A stretch of 31,737 nucleotides of DNA from a virus. The DNA lies in IMG/VR virus record IMGVR_UViG_3300047373_000615, positions 1-31,737 of that record; one strand, given 5' to 3'. Under the pieces are notes generated by a model. It was not told the origin of the DNA. It searched no databases and saw nothing but the letters and a program-made list of their open reading frames with translations. Shown in pieces: positions 11,159-19,711 of the stretch; position 1 is the first letter of the stretch, and each line of letters starts with the position of its first letter. A program made the position numbers and the translations under genes.

Positions 11159-13176
11159 TGAAAGAAACTAATTTACGCCTTACAAAAAAACAGGAGGAGA
11201 AACTTGTTAAATACGCACTAGAGCGTGTTGAGCAGTTAAAAGAGGATAATAGGGAACGCATTGAGAACGATAAGATTTCGTGGAAAATGTATCACAACGA
11301 TCGCACAGATCGGGTAGGGTACGACGGAATATTTAATCACTCTAATTTATCCGTCCCAATGACCTCACTGATTGTCGATCACTTCATGGCGAGAGCTGAG
11401 GACGAGATAACGGGAACCTCCCCATACTTCAAATTCGAGGCTCAGGGAGCTGGCGATATTGATATGGCTGAGACCTACGATAAATATTTTAACTGGAAGA
11501 TCGAGGACCGCGGAAACACTAGAGAGAGATTAGAAGAATCATATCTCCACCTATTTATCCAACGAGCTTTAGTCCTGAAGGCTGTGTACGAAGAAGATGT
11601 TTCTACCTGGTACGACTACGAAAGGAATGGTCTCTTCAATCTACAGACCCAGGAGTTTGAACAGATCCCAGGAGAAGGCCCAATCATTGAAGGCGAAGCA
11701 GAGTTTATACCTGAGCTAAATCCAATGACCGGAGAGTCAGAACTTCGACTATCATCCGACCCCACATTCCAAATGGTTCCGGGTATGCACGAATTCCAAC
11801 CGCTGCCGGAAGGAGTCCCAACTCAACAGGTGAAGTACAAAGGTCCAAGGTCGGAGGTCGTAGACTCAGATCGTTTTCTATGCCCCTCTGATGCAGAATC
11901 AATTCACGATGCCGATATCATTGTTGAACTATATGACAAGGATTTGAATTGGGCGAGAGACATGTTCCTTGAGCGTGAATGGTTAAGCTACGGCGATTTC
12001 TATAACATGATTAACAAGGACGCTAATCCAAGAAGTCCGATTGAAAAGAACGAGGAGAGAACAGAAAATCTTGATTTTGATTCTGATGAAAATCCAAGCA
12101 TTCAGGTTCTTGAATGTTGGATTAAGCGAGATGTCCTGGGAACAGGAAGCCCTCAAGAATTCTGCATCTTCATTGATCCCGAAACAGAGAAACCAATTTT
12201 TTACGAATATGTAGCAAAGCTTACCCCCGACAACTGCGTTCCTTACACCGCCGTCTCTATCGGAAAGGAAAGAAACCGGTGGTCAGGTCGCAGTTTACCT
12301 GAGCGAGTTCGAAGCTTTCAGGAATATGTAGATAAACAATTCAATTCCCAGAGCTATCGCAATGAGCTCGCTGCTAATCCGATCATTGGTGTTAACCCGC
12401 AGGCCGTGGAAGATGAGCCTGAGGATGTAGAATTGCACGCGGGTAAGATTTTCGAATTGAAGGATCAGTATACAATAGATGACTTCATGACTTTTGCGGC
12501 CGTACCTAATGTTGATATCCGAACCCAGGATCTGATTGATTTTGTATTTGGTATCGTCCAGCTCTGGTTAGGCGTTTCTAATATGGCACAGGGTGATTAT
12601 CAGGCATTGGCTCCCGCTAATACAGCGACTGGAGTGGAAGCAACATTAAGAGAGGCTTCTAAGATTGGTCGTCGATGGATGCGTAGAATTGTCCGTGGAT
12701 TTGAAGAGCATTTAACCAAGCTCGTTCAGGTTGCTATGGCGACTACCGATGAGGAAGAAGTATTTGAATATATGGAGGGCGATGTCAGTGCCTTTGGTCT
12801 TATGACCCCGGAAGCCATTAAAGATATCGGAATCAATGTTCGAGTTGTTTTGTCGCAAGACCAAGGTCAAAGGGCGATAGAAAAAGCCAATCTTGCTCTT
12901 CAGACCCAGGAAAGATATTTCCAATCACCACCCGAAATGCGTCCTTTCATGCGTCCTATGCTCAAGCGTATTCTTGATGCCATGGGATTTGAAAAGACCG
13001 ACGAATTGCTTCCATCAGAGGCTCCGCCCGATCCTAAGACTGAGGCTGAGATTGCTAAGATGCTTGGGGATAATGCTGCCCAGGGAGAAAGTCCTCAACC
13101 AACCGATGGCGTTCAAGCGGCTGCGGCTGGTATGGGTAATAGCAATCCACAGGGTATGAATCAATATCAAGCATGA
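11158..13176 (+). CDS. Portal protein (head-tail connector)
   Basis: The 672-residue product looks like a podovirus portal, the dodecameric ring at the capsid vertex through which DNA is packaged and ejected. Visible support: a charged helical N-terminus (LVKYALERVEQLKEDNRER), then SVPMTSLIVDHFMARAEDEI, typical of the wing region in P22-like portals; a mid-protein region with ERVRSFQEYVDKQFNSQSYR; and, after residue 480, GDYQALAPANTATGVEATLR followed by a basic helix, matching the late 'TATG' segment of many portals. The C-terminus is Gln/Gly-rich and low in complexity. Length suits the class. It starts one base inside the preceding stop and ends in an ATGA overlap with the next gene, so translation is probably coupled. 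The exact portal family was not tested. Confidence 0.85.
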   Translation: MKETNLRLTKKQEEKLVKYALERVEQLKEDNRERIENDKISWKMYHNDRTDRVGYDGIFNHSNLSVPMTSLIVDHFMARAEDEITGTSPYFKFEAQGAGDIDMAETYDKYFNWKIEDRGNTRERLEESYLHLFIQRALVLKAVYEEDVSTWYDYERNGLFNLQTQEFEQIPGEGPIIEGEAEFIPELNPMTGESELRLSSDPTFQMVPGMHEFQPLPEGVPTQQVKYKGPRSEVVDSDRFLCPSDAESIHDADIIVELYDKDLNWARDMFLEREWLSYGDFYNMINKDANPRSPIEKNEERTENLDFDSDENPSIQVLECWIKRDVLGTGSPQEFCIFIDPETEKPIFYEYVAKLTPDNCVPYTAVSIGKERNRWSGRSLPERVRSFQEYVDKQFNSQSYRNELAANPIIGVNPQAVEDEPEDVELHAGKIFELKDQYTIDDFMTFAAVPNVDIRTQDLIDFVFGIVQLWLGVSNMAQGDYQALAPANTATGVEATLREASKIGRRWMRRIVRGFEEHLTKLVQVAMATTDEEEVFEYMEGDVSAFGLMTPEAIKDIGINVRVVLSQDQGQRAIEKANLALQTQERYFQSPPEMRPFMRPMLKRILDAMGFEKTDELLPSEAPPDPKTEAEIAKMLGDNAAQGESPQPTDGVQAAAAGMGNSNPQGMNQYQA

Positions 13177-13901
13177 CGCGAAAGTATAGAAATTTAAAAG
13201 GTAGTCTTCAGCCGAAGCGGATCCTTAAATACTCGGAAGAGTGGATCCAGTATCGTAAACTTCGTGGTGCCGATTCGGTGAAAGTTGAACACTGTGATAT
13301 AGATGACGACGGCCATTTGGATTCAATTGTCCGTGCGTGGAGGAGCCCGGCTTTAAAAAAAATACAGATCTGCGACTACCTCCCCGGTTTAGGTCCGACT
13401 AATGTGGTAGTCAGCTTCGCAGAACCTCAGACTGGTCCCGCACAGCTTGTTGCAGAATCACTAACTCCCACAACTGGCCCGGATAATGTACAAGTCAATC
13501 CAGCGGGCCCCCTAACTGGCCCCACCGCTTTAAATGCAGCGGCAGTTCTTAACGCTCCCGCAGCTGGCCCGTCCTCTTTAAATGCAACTTCCGTCTTCAA
13601 TATATTGTTAATCTTCCCTCCAAACGACCGACCTACAGTTACGTTCTCGGATGGCGCAAGATTGATAGGAGATTCTGCCGGTATCTTTAATTACAGCTTT
13701 AACACGACTCCAGGAACTATAACTCTGACGGCAGTTCCAGTTGCGGGTATGGCGTTTTCGCACTGGTCAGGAATTCAGACAGCTCGAATAATAGGAGGCG
13801 GTACTCTAAATTCAAATCCAATAAGTTTTGAAGTCACGGAGGCAGACGCAAACACCCAGGCATTACCGAATCTTCTTCAAACGATCGCAAATTACGTATA
13901 A
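13173..13901 (+). CDS. Virion/fibre protein with TGP repeats and a bacterial-repeat-like domain
   Basis: No exact family is recognised for this 242-residue protein. Residues 1-70 are basic and include an EF-hand-like acidic loop, DIDDDGHLD at 42-50. Residues 72-141 hold five degenerate repeats of 14-16 residues with the pattern [TAL]GPxxLxAxxxxP (for example TGPAQLVAESLTPT and TGPTALNAAAVLNAPA). The C-terminal part contains ITLTAVPVAGMAFSHWSG at 183-200, which resembles the short beta-rich bacterial repeat found in surface proteins ('...aGyxFxxWSG'). The same TGP repeats recur in the gene at 16367. Position after the portal and the modules suggest a surface-exposed virion or fibre component. 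The start overlaps the portal stop (ATGA). Confidence 0.72.
   Translation: MTRKYRNLKGSLQPKRILKYSEEWIQYRKLRGADSVKVEHCDIDDDGHLDSIVRAWRSPALKKIQICDYLPGLGPTNVVVSFAEPQTGPAQLVAESLTPTTGPDNVQVNPAGPLTGPTALNAAAVLNAPAAGPSSLNATSVFNILLIFPPNDRPTVTFSDGARLIGDSAGIFNYSFNTTPGTITLTAVPVAGMAFSHWSGIQTARIIGGGTLNSNPISFEVTEADANTQALPNLLQTIANYV
13386..13600 (+). repeat. TGP protein repeats, five degenerate copies
   Basis: In-frame tandem repeats of about 42-48 bases encode [TAL]GPxxLxAxxxxP units. They are well conserved as protein and less so as DNA, so the array is not recent. A related, more regular 42-base array lies at 16568-16690 in a different gene. Confidence 0.7.
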
Positions 13902-13903
13902 AA

Positions 13904-15757
13904 ATGAAAAACTTAAAGATAACATGGGATAACCCCGCAAGCACTAGCGGCATTGATGAGCTTCATGTGTACCGTAAATCTGGGGATCACACAGTAAATA
14001 CTGATTACGACCTTTTCAGATCTGGGGCGACCTTAGTGGCCAATGTTAGCACCAATGTTGAATACTATGTGGATGCACAGGTACCCGTAGGATCCTATAC
14101 ATACGGAGTTTTTTCGCACAACTCTAGCGGCTACGGCCCCGGAGATTTGGCGAACACCGTATTTGATGTCAGCCCCGATTTCCCAATCGTAAGCATCAGC
14201 TCAACAGTCGGATTTAGAGACTATACATCTTTAGTTTTCGACCACACTCTTACGCGCCAAGATGGAACCGACATGGATGAAAGTTTAGCTGGTGTGCAGT
14301 ATGAGTTTAAAATAGCTACTGATAATCAGATGGTTAATGTTGTTGATACGATAACCAAAGCTTCGCTAGTGAACGGTGCGGATAGTGGCCTGAGTTACAT
14401 TTCGAGAGAGCCCTTTACCAATCTTACACCTAATACAACCTACTTTTCCCAGCTTACTATCACAGGTGCGCATCAAGGCCAGTCCAGCATTGTAGAATCT
14501 GCAACGAACCCATGCGCCGGATTTAACGCCACCCGCACTTCGGATGGTGACGGCACCCACACAATTGATATTACGACCACACCTGGGGCGACCGTTACGC
14601 TAACCGAAGAGCTTGTGTCACCGGGATTACGCGGTCACATGAGACCCGTGCTAAACGATGAGTTTGGGAATCTTTTTATCGGTATCGCGGAAGGGAGTTT
14701 CCGCGGGGATGGAGATAACGGGGGTAAACTTGTTTTGGATGGTGGGATGCCGAAATTTGCTTCGTATGTTCCAGATGAAATCCCTTACAATAGCTACGGA
14801 GGTAATTTGTGGTGGGCGCCAAACCCAGCAAGTGCTCACGCCGCCGGCGGTGATGCTATATGGACTACAGCAATGAGAGATTTCTTGCAGGGAGGTGGCG
14901 ACATATATGATGGCACGGTACCCGGACAAGCCGCTTATTTATTGAATGTATTTAATTTCACTAAGCGGATAGACAACCCCACTAATAAAATTCTTTTTAT
15001 CAATGACTACAAGGATGGTGCAACCGGTGCATCCGCGGCCAGACATGAGTATTACGGTGCGGCTAAATTTGTAAGTGTGTTTAAGGATGTCGCGGAATAT
15101 GGAGGTTTTACTCTCGAACAATTAGATGATACGATAGACCAGACGACTTTTTTATACGATCATAGCGATGCTCTGTTAAATAAATATAGCACCGCGGCTG
15201 ATTGGCTTACCTTTTTGAACGGTTACGATCTGGTTGTATATGTGGGAATTGAAGGGCCAAACCCAAGCGTCTGGAACGGTGGTACGGGTAAGTATTTAAC
15301 CCAAGCCTTTATAGACGGTATGTTAGATTTCTACGATGGCGGCGGAGGTTTGTTTGCAACAACAGATCACGAGAACTTCACCCAAGGGAGCGTCAATCAA
15401 CTCGTTTACAATTACGGTGTTCAGTTTACAGGTAATATAGATCGTACATCTGGAGATGCTGCTTATAAAGTATCGAATATTCTCTCGCAAAATGATTATG
15501 TGCAATACGGGTCACACCCACTATTTAACAACTTAGACCCAGAGAGTTTTCTATTCGCATCAACTAGTGAAGGCATGATTGCTTATAACTCGGGTCAGTT
15601 CCCAGCCGCTCCTCAAGTATCAAGGACTTCTGAGTTTACCGCGGATGCAAACGGTTCCGTAAGTGTTGGAGCTCATGTTTCCGGTAATGCTATCGAGAAT
15701 CGTAAACTGATAATCAGTACAAGTAATGGGTGTGGAACCACCCTCGACGCAATATAA
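13904..15757 (+). CDS. FN3 fibre protein with a ThuA/amidotransferase-like C-terminal domain
   Basis: This 617-residue protein begins with a fibronectin type III-like domain (residues 1-90: LKITWDNP, YTYGVFSHNSSGYGPGD), followed by a second FN3-like domain (about 95-205) and a beta-rich linker. From about residue 360 an alpha/beta segment begins with NKILFINDYKDG and continues with YDLVVYVGIEGP (near 443) and MLDFYDGGGGLFATTDHENF (near 473-492). That alternation resembles class I amidotransferase-like or ThuA-like folds, but I see no Cys nucleophile at the expected elbow, so activity is doubtful. It is probably a virion adhesin or fibre; a sugar-related role would be speculative. The first FN3 domain has a close stand-alone copy at 16083-16358. 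Start context is AT-rich with no clear Shine-Dalgarno sequence. Confidence 0.75.
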   Translation: MKNLKITWDNPASTSGIDELHVYRKSGDHTVNTDYDLFRSGATLVANVSTNVEYYVDAQVPVGSYTYGVFSHNSSGYGPGDLANTVFDVSPDFPIVSISSTVGFRDYTSLVFDHTLTRQDGTDMDESLAGVQYEFKIATDNQMVNVVDTITKASLVNGADSGLSYISREPFTNLTPNTTYFSQLTITGAHQGQSSIVESATNPCAGFNATRTSDGDGTHTIDITTTPGATVTLTEELVSPGLRGHMRPVLNDEFGNLFIGIAEGSFRGDGDNGGKLVLDGGMPKFASYVPDEIPYNSYGGNLWWAPNPASAHAAGGDAIWTTAMRDFLQGGGDIYDGTVPGQAAYLLNVFNFTKRIDNPTNKILFINDYKDGATGASAARHEYYGAAKFVSVFKDVAEYGGFTLEQLDDTIDQTTFLYDHSDALLNKYSTAADWLTFLNGYDLVVYVGIEGPNPSVWNGGTGKYLTQAFIDGMLDFYDGGGGLFATTDHENFTQGSVNQLVYNYGVQFTGNIDRTSGDAAYKVSNILSQNDYVQYGSHPLFNNLDPESFLFASTSEGMIAYNSGQFPAAPQVSRTSEFTADANGSVSVGAHVSGNAIENRKLIISTSNGCGTTLDAI

Positions 15758-15760
15758 TCT

Positions 15761-16051
15761 ATGACCGACCTAGTAGTATTCGACCAGCTCGCTGACATTA
15801 AAAAATTAACGACCGATGAAGCTTTTATCCATCTTGAAAAACGCTTTCAAAAAGAACGCGCCCGATACCTCAGTAAAATGCTCGACCGGGATACGACCCC
15901 GGAAGAAACTATTCAGACAAAGTCAATCATTAACGCGCTTGAAAGCTTATCGCCAATGGCTCTTGCTGAAAAAGTCCTCAAGATCGAGGTGAAGAACCGT
16001 AAAGTTGCACACCCCGAGCTCTTTCGAGTGAAGAGGGACGCAACCGGTTGA
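15761..16051 (+). CDS. Small helical phage protein of unknown function
   Basis: I do not recognise this 96-residue protein. It is charged and probably all helical, with LEKRFQKERARYLSKMLDRD followed by DTTPEETIQTKSIINALESL and a basic C-terminus. It begins four bases after the preceding stop, without a visible Shine-Dalgarno sequence, and lies in the same operon as the fibre genes. It could be an assembly factor or chaperone for the neighbouring adhesins, but only position supports that. No membrane segment or signal peptide is visible. Confidence 0.7.
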   Translation: MTDLVVFDQLADIKKLTTDEAFIHLEKRFQKERARYLSKMLDRDTTPEETIQTKSIINALESLSPMALAEKVLKIEVKNRKVAHPELFRVKRDATG

Positions 16052-16082
16052 AGAAAGTATTCCGTATTTTAATAATATACCC

Positions 16083-16358
16083 ATGGCAAAAGATATAGAT
16101 TTAACTTGGACGGCTCCCGTGAGCACTGGAGATATAGACACACTCGAGATTTTTCAGAAATCGGGTGACCATACGACGGAAACGGATATGGCTGTTTTTA
16201 GAACAGGCGCTACTTCGGTTGCCACTCCAGCAAAAACCGCAACAACCCACACTCACACTGGGGTTGCGCAGGGTACATATACCTACGGGATATTTTCTAA
16301 AAATCAAGGCGGTTACGGTCCCGGAGATTTAATAGATACAGCTCTCGTTGTTGTATAA
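16083..16358 (+). CDS. Stand-alone FN3-domain protein
   Basis: The 91-residue product is essentially one fibronectin type III-like domain and a paralogue of residues 1-90 of the protein at 13904. Shared landmarks in order are xDLTW/LKITW, KSGDHT, FRTGAT/FRSGAT, TYTYGIFSKN/SYTYGVFSHN and GYGPGDL. It has no signal peptide. The gene follows a 31-base AT-rich gap (tattttaataatatac) that could hold a weak promoter or simply serve as the initiation region. A single FN3 domain could decorate the virion surface or bind the larger fibre. The duplication is clear; its function is inferred. Confidence 0.75.
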   Translation: MAKDIDLTWTAPVSTGDIDTLEIFQKSGDHTTETDMAVFRTGATSVATPAKTATTHTHTGVAQGTYTYGIFSKNQGGYGPGDLIDTALVVV

Positions 16359-16366
16359 TTTTAGCT

Positions 16367-16999
16367 ATGCCCCTAAATACGACATGGGGTACTGAGTCTA
16401 GAACCCGCGACCCTCTACACCTGACCTCCGCCCCAAGGCCGGTGGTCTTGGATGCTAATCGAATAACCGATAGCCATCGTGATTTCGTATGCGACGATCC
16501 GACAAAAACAGGGGTATTCAATTTAGATTGCGGAGCTCCTCCGCCTCCTCCGCCTCCTCCTCCGACCACTGGCCCAAGCTCTTTGGGCGCAAGCGTCAAT
16601 GCTCCAGCCACTGGCCCAGGGTCGATGGTCGCAAGCGTTGCTCCTCCAGTCGCAGGTCCAGGGTCGTTGGATGCTGTCGAAGTACCCCCCTTCAATATAT
16701 CTCCATATATTGGAACCGCGTATGATACGGATTCGGAAATTCTTGCGCTACAACCGACTGCCCCGGACGGGCTTGTTGCCTACAATCAGACAGACCAAAG
16801 ATTGTGGATCTGGGTCTCCTCTCAAGCTGTGTGGCACAAATTTCAGATTCCGTTAGACATGAATATCGCCCCTATTGAAGACAATCAGATTTTCGTAAAT
16901 TCGGGACCGATTAACAACGATAACATCAAATTTGCCGAGGATGTAAACCACCTATTTATCCACGACGGAACAGACTGGCACAGATTTAAAGAGGAATAA
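16367..16999 (+). CDS. Virion/fibre protein with polyproline, TGP repeats and DGTDW motifs
   Basis: No family is recognised for this 210-residue protein, but its modules are clear. After a 55-residue N-terminus comes a run of nine prolines (58-66), then three 14-residue TGP repeats (68-108), then two short beta-hairpin-like motifs: GLVAYNQTDQRLWIWVS near 135-151 and HLFIHDGTDWHRF near 195-207. The last resembles the 'LYxYDGTxWxxI' element common in phage fibre proteins and present in four other genes here. The polyproline and repeats probably act as a spacer. It starts eight bases after the FN3 gene and ends one base before the next start. Confidence 0.72.
   Translation: MPLNTTWGTESRTRDPLHLTSAPRPVVLDANRITDSHRDFVCDDPTKTGVFNLDCGAPPPPPPPPPTTGPSSLGASVNAPATGPGSMVASVAPPVAGPGSLDAVEVPPFNISPYIGTAYDTDSEILALQPTAPDGLVAYNQTDQRLWIWVSSQAVWHKFQIPLDMNIAPIEDNQIFVNSGPINNDNIKFAEDVNHLFIHDGTDWHRFKEE
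16568..16690 (+). repeat. TGP repeats, three 42-base units
   Basis: Three in-frame units begin at 16568, 16610 and 16652 and encode TGPSSLGASVNAPA, TGPGSMVASVAPPV and AGPGSLDAVEVPP. They are preceded by a CCN-rich stretch (about 16535-16564) encoding polyproline. Confidence 0.8.
16991..16996 (+). promoter_or_regulatory. Ribosome binding site (GAGGAA) for the LamG gene
   Basis: GAGGAA lies four bases before the ATG at 17001. It stands out because most plus-strand starts in this window have no such site. Confidence 0.5.
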
Positions 17000-17000
17000 C

Positions 17001-17825
17001 ATGAGCGACTTAAGAGTATTAACAACTGCGGATATCAACAACTTAACCCCCTTGACGGGTGATGTGGTTGTTGATTCCGATCTCAATGCGGTCAAACTTT
17101 ATGACGGTACCGATTGGAAAATTTTTAATGCAGACTCTCTGGGGGTGCCATTCGGAAACCGCTGGGGCGTAGATTTTAATGGTGGTAAACTGTCGGTCGC
17201 TAGCACTACTGATTTTGCTTTTGGGACTACCGGTTTTACAATCAGCATGTGGTTCATTCACGATAATACCGATCAAGCACTTTTTGATTTCAGAGGCCCC
17301 AGCGCAACTCCAATGGTATGGCTAACTAGCAGCTCTATTAAATATTATGCTAATAGCGGCTACCGAATTACTGGAAGCTACACTTATCAAGTAAATACAT
17401 GGAGGCATTTAGTTATCCATAATGACGGTTCAGGCACAACCAGTATGTACTTAGATAATTTAAATACCCCTCTCGGTACATTTTCAGACTCAATAAGTTA
17501 TGTTCAAGCTCCTTTAACTATTGCGACTTATGGAGCAAATGCAGGTGGGGGTAGTAATAAAATAGACGAGTTTTCTGTTTTTAATTCTACTTCTTCTTTA
17601 AGCAGCCTAGCTGACTTAGTAAGCGGAGGTAAACCCGCAGATCTCGATTCGTACGACCCCGTTGCTTGGTACCGCATGGGAGACGATTCAAATGATTCAG
17701 CAACCTCAGGCGGAAGTATCGCAACCATAACCGATTCAAGCGGAAACGGAAATGATGCAACCCAGGGAACTGCAAGCCTTCAGCCTACATTCTCTGACCT
17801 AACCGGCGAAACGATTTACATATAA
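17001..17825 (+). CDS. LamG-like (concanavalin A-like) lectin fibre protein
   Basis: This 274-residue protein starts with a short module ending in AVKLYDGTDWKIFNAD (31-45). A LamG/ConA-like beta-sandwich follows at about residues 54-210, with WGVDFNGGKLSV, FTISMWFIHD, WRHLVIHNDGSGTTSMYLDN and IDEFSVFNS, the usual order of strands in phage LamG proteins. The C-terminal VAWYRMGDDSND and ITDSSGNGNDATQ are characteristic of these proteins. LamG domains commonly bind glycans, so receptor binding or virion decoration is likely. GAGGAA four bases before ATG gives one of the few plausible ribosome binding sites in the window. The C-terminal 117 bases are closely related to a segment of the next gene. 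Confidence 0.82.
   Translation: MSDLRVLTTADINNLTPLTGDVVVDSDLNAVKLYDGTDWKIFNADSLGVPFGNRWGVDFNGGKLSVASTTDFAFGTTGFTISMWFIHDNTDQALFDFRGPSATPMVWLTSSSIKYYANSGYRITGSYTYQVNTWRHLVIHNDGSGTTSMYLDNLNTPLGTFSDSISYVQAPLTIATYGANAGGGSNKIDEFSVFNSTSSLSSLADLVSGGKPADLDSYDPVAWYRMGDDSNDSATSGGSIATITDSSGNGNDATQGTASLQPTFSDLTGETIYI
17676..17792 (+). repeat. Duplicated LamG C-terminal segment, copy 1
   Basis: This 117-base stretch, coding for the segment from MGDDSNDSATS onward, aligns without gaps to 18561-18677. By eye roughly four in five bases or more are identical, which points to a fairly recent duplication within the fibre cluster. Confidence 0.75.
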
Positions 17826-17837
17826 CCTTAAAATCTC

Positions 17838-19424
17838 ATGGCAACTATAGACATAATCGCAGACAGAAGCACCGGAACCGCTGTAGCGGGTAAAGCGTAT
17901 TTCGAAACCTCGACGAATCAATTCATAGTATATACAGGCACCGCATGGATCAATATTGACTCCGATGGCACTGGCGCGTTCTTCGAAAACCTCTGGGGCG
18001 CGGGCTTTGACGGCAATAATGATTGTCTTGCAACTTACGATCTGCAAAAAGGCGGTTCTTCTGCTTTTACATCGAGCACCGATGATGTATCTATGAGCGG
18101 CTGGGTTAAGCTGAACAGTTTTCTTAATGACGCGGGTTTATTTGGATTCGGCAGAACTCAAAATGGGGCTGCGATGAATAGCGGCTCGGTGGCAAATATT
18201 GCCACCTACACCAACGGTTCGATTTATATGCACATTAACGGCAGTGCATTTAACGTCCCGGGCACTCTCAATACTGGTGAGTGGTATCATATTGCTTTCA
18301 CTCACAACAGCACTTCTGGCGCGGGAATAGTATATCTAAACGGAAACCAAGTTCATACATACACTAAGGTTGGCAATGGTTATCACACAAATTTAAGCGC
18401 ATATATAGGCGTTGGTCGTTGGGCTTATGCATTCTCCGATGCAGATATTGATGATGTAGCTATTTGGAATTCAGTTCTATCCCCATCCGACATCACAAGT
18501 ATATACAACAGCGGAGTACCGAGTGACCTCGCTCCGTTAAACCCTGTAGGTTATTGGAGAATGGGAGACCATTCAAACGATTCAGCAACTTCAAGCGGAA
18601 ACATTGCAACCATAACTGATTCAAGCGGAAATGGGAATGATGCGATTCAGGCAACTGCAAGCAAGCAGCCTTCATTCGCGGCGCTTGACCCTCTCAGCCG
18701 AAACTATTTACAATTTGATGGTTCATATCAGTACTTAAAGGGTACCCCGACTAGTAGTACAGATGTATACGGGGTTTCCGCATTTGTATTCCTCGATTCC
18801 GATATAACTCCTACTACTAGTCCGGCAGTTATATCTTCGGTATCCAACAATGCGATATTCGGACTTGGCGGCGATATTGCCGGCGCAGTACCCAATGAAA
18901 TAATTATAGTTTATCCAGCGGCGGCTTATGCATACGCCGATCCGAACGGGTCAATACCAAGAGGGTGGCATCATTTGATGATGGCTTGGTCACCAACTTC
19001 TCAAACTAATTCGGGTAGCCCGGGTTATGATATATATTTGGATGGTAATATTGTTGGGAATGTGATTAACACTCAGTGGGGGTCGCCGGGTTTAATTACA
19101 ATGGCGAGCAACATGCCATTCTATCTTGGCTCAAGAGGAGGTGGTGCGTATATGTGGTCCGGCTTAGTAGACGAGGTCGCAGTGTTCGGTACTCAGCTCA
19201 CTTCATCCGACATTACCTCGATTTACAACAACGGTGTTCCCGGGGATATAAGTGCATTAAATCCAGCCGCGTGGTGGCGAATGGGTGATGACGATTCTTT
19301 TGTCCCAGGCGGTGTCGTATCTCAGGTAACAGACCATTCCGGAAACGGAATACACCTAGAGCAAATCACGAATTATATGAAACCGATCGCGGGGGCATCT
19401 AATTCAATATATAAAGAATCTTAA
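17838..19424 (+). CDS. Double LamG-domain fibre protein
   Basis: This 528-residue protein repeats the plan of the previous gene twice. The N-terminal module includes YFETSTNQFIVYTGTAWINI (21-40). A first LamG-like domain (about 55-215) contains WYHIAFTHNSTSG and DIDDVAIWNSVLS; VGYWRMGDHSND and ITDSSGNGND follow. A second LamG-like domain (about 290-450) contains GWHHLMMAW, DIYLDGNIVG and VDEVAVFGTQLTSSDITSIY, ending with AAWWRMGDDD. Tandem ConA-like folds suggest multivalent glycan binding as a fibre or surface protein. Start context AACCTTAAA...ATGGCAACTA recurs at the next gene; there is no clear Shine-Dalgarno sequence. Confidence 0.82.
   Translation: MATIDIIADRSTGTAVAGKAYFETSTNQFIVYTGTAWINIDSDGTGAFFENLWGAGFDGNNDCLATYDLQKGGSSAFTSSTDDVSMSGWVKLNSFLNDAGLFGFGRTQNGAAMNSGSVANIATYTNGSIYMHINGSAFNVPGTLNTGEWYHIAFTHNSTSGAGIVYLNGNQVHTYTKVGNGYHTNLSAYIGVGRWAYAFSDADIDDVAIWNSVLSPSDITSIYNSGVPSDLAPLNPVGYWRMGDHSNDSATSSGNIATITDSSGNGNDAIQATASKQPSFAALDPLSRNYLQFDGSYQYLKGTPTSSTDVYGVSAFVFLDSDITPTTSPAVISSVSNNAIFGLGGDIAGAVPNEIIIVYPAAAYAYADPNGSIPRGWHHLMMAWSPTSQTNSGSPGYDIYLDGNIVGNVINTQWGSPGLITMASNMPFYLGSRGGGAYMWSGLVDEVAVFGTQLTSSDITSIYNNGVPGDISALNPAAWWRMGDDDSFVPGGVVSQVTDHSGNGIHLEQITNYMKPIAGASNSIYKES
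18561..18677 (+). repeat. Duplicated LamG C-terminal segment, copy 2
   Basis: This is the partner of 17676-17792, in the same orientation and frame, coding for the segment from MGDHSNDSATS onward. In this gene it lies between the two LamG domains, so the copy joins the modules here instead of ending the protein. Confidence 0.75.
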
Positions 19425-19435
19425 CCTTAAATACT

Positions 19436-19711
19436 ATGGCAACTAAATATAAATTACTTAGCACTCCTGCGGAGTTTGACGCGAAAGAAGCAGAGATGAA
19501 AACTTTGCTATCCATTCCTGATAACGCTGGAACAAGCGCCTATGCTGAGTCCCAAATGGTTGATAATCCCGATCACGCGGATTACGGGCTGTTCTTATTC
19601 CCGGTTGTAACCGAAGGAAAATGGAAATGCGATCAGCACTTCGACGCAGATGAGATTGTTGACTATGACCCTGACTGGATAAAACAAGAATCGCCTGAAA
19701 ACGATGGGTGA
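19436..19711 (+). CDS. Small acidic phage protein of unknown function
   Basis: I do not recognise this 91-residue acidic protein. It has an N-terminal helical part (LLSTPAEFDAKEAEMKTLLS) and a C-terminal part with HADYGLFLFPVVTEGKWKCD and DYDPDWIK. There is no signal peptide or membrane segment. It directly follows the double-LamG gene with the same leader pattern (AACCTTAAA...ATGGCAACTA), so it is probably cotranscribed with it. It could be a fibre chaperone or small virion protein; neither is shown. It overlaps the next gene by eight bases. Confidence 0.7.
   Translation: MATKYKLLSTPAEFDAKEAEMKTLLSIPDNAGTSAYAESQMVDNPDHADYGLFLFPVVTEGKWKCDQHFDADEIVDYDPDWIKQESPENDG

Noticed and set aside
13904-15757. 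Active glutamine amidotransferase or ThuA enzyme
   Set aside because: The fold is only suggested and the expected Cys nucleophile is not visible, so I kept it as a possible fold, not an enzyme.
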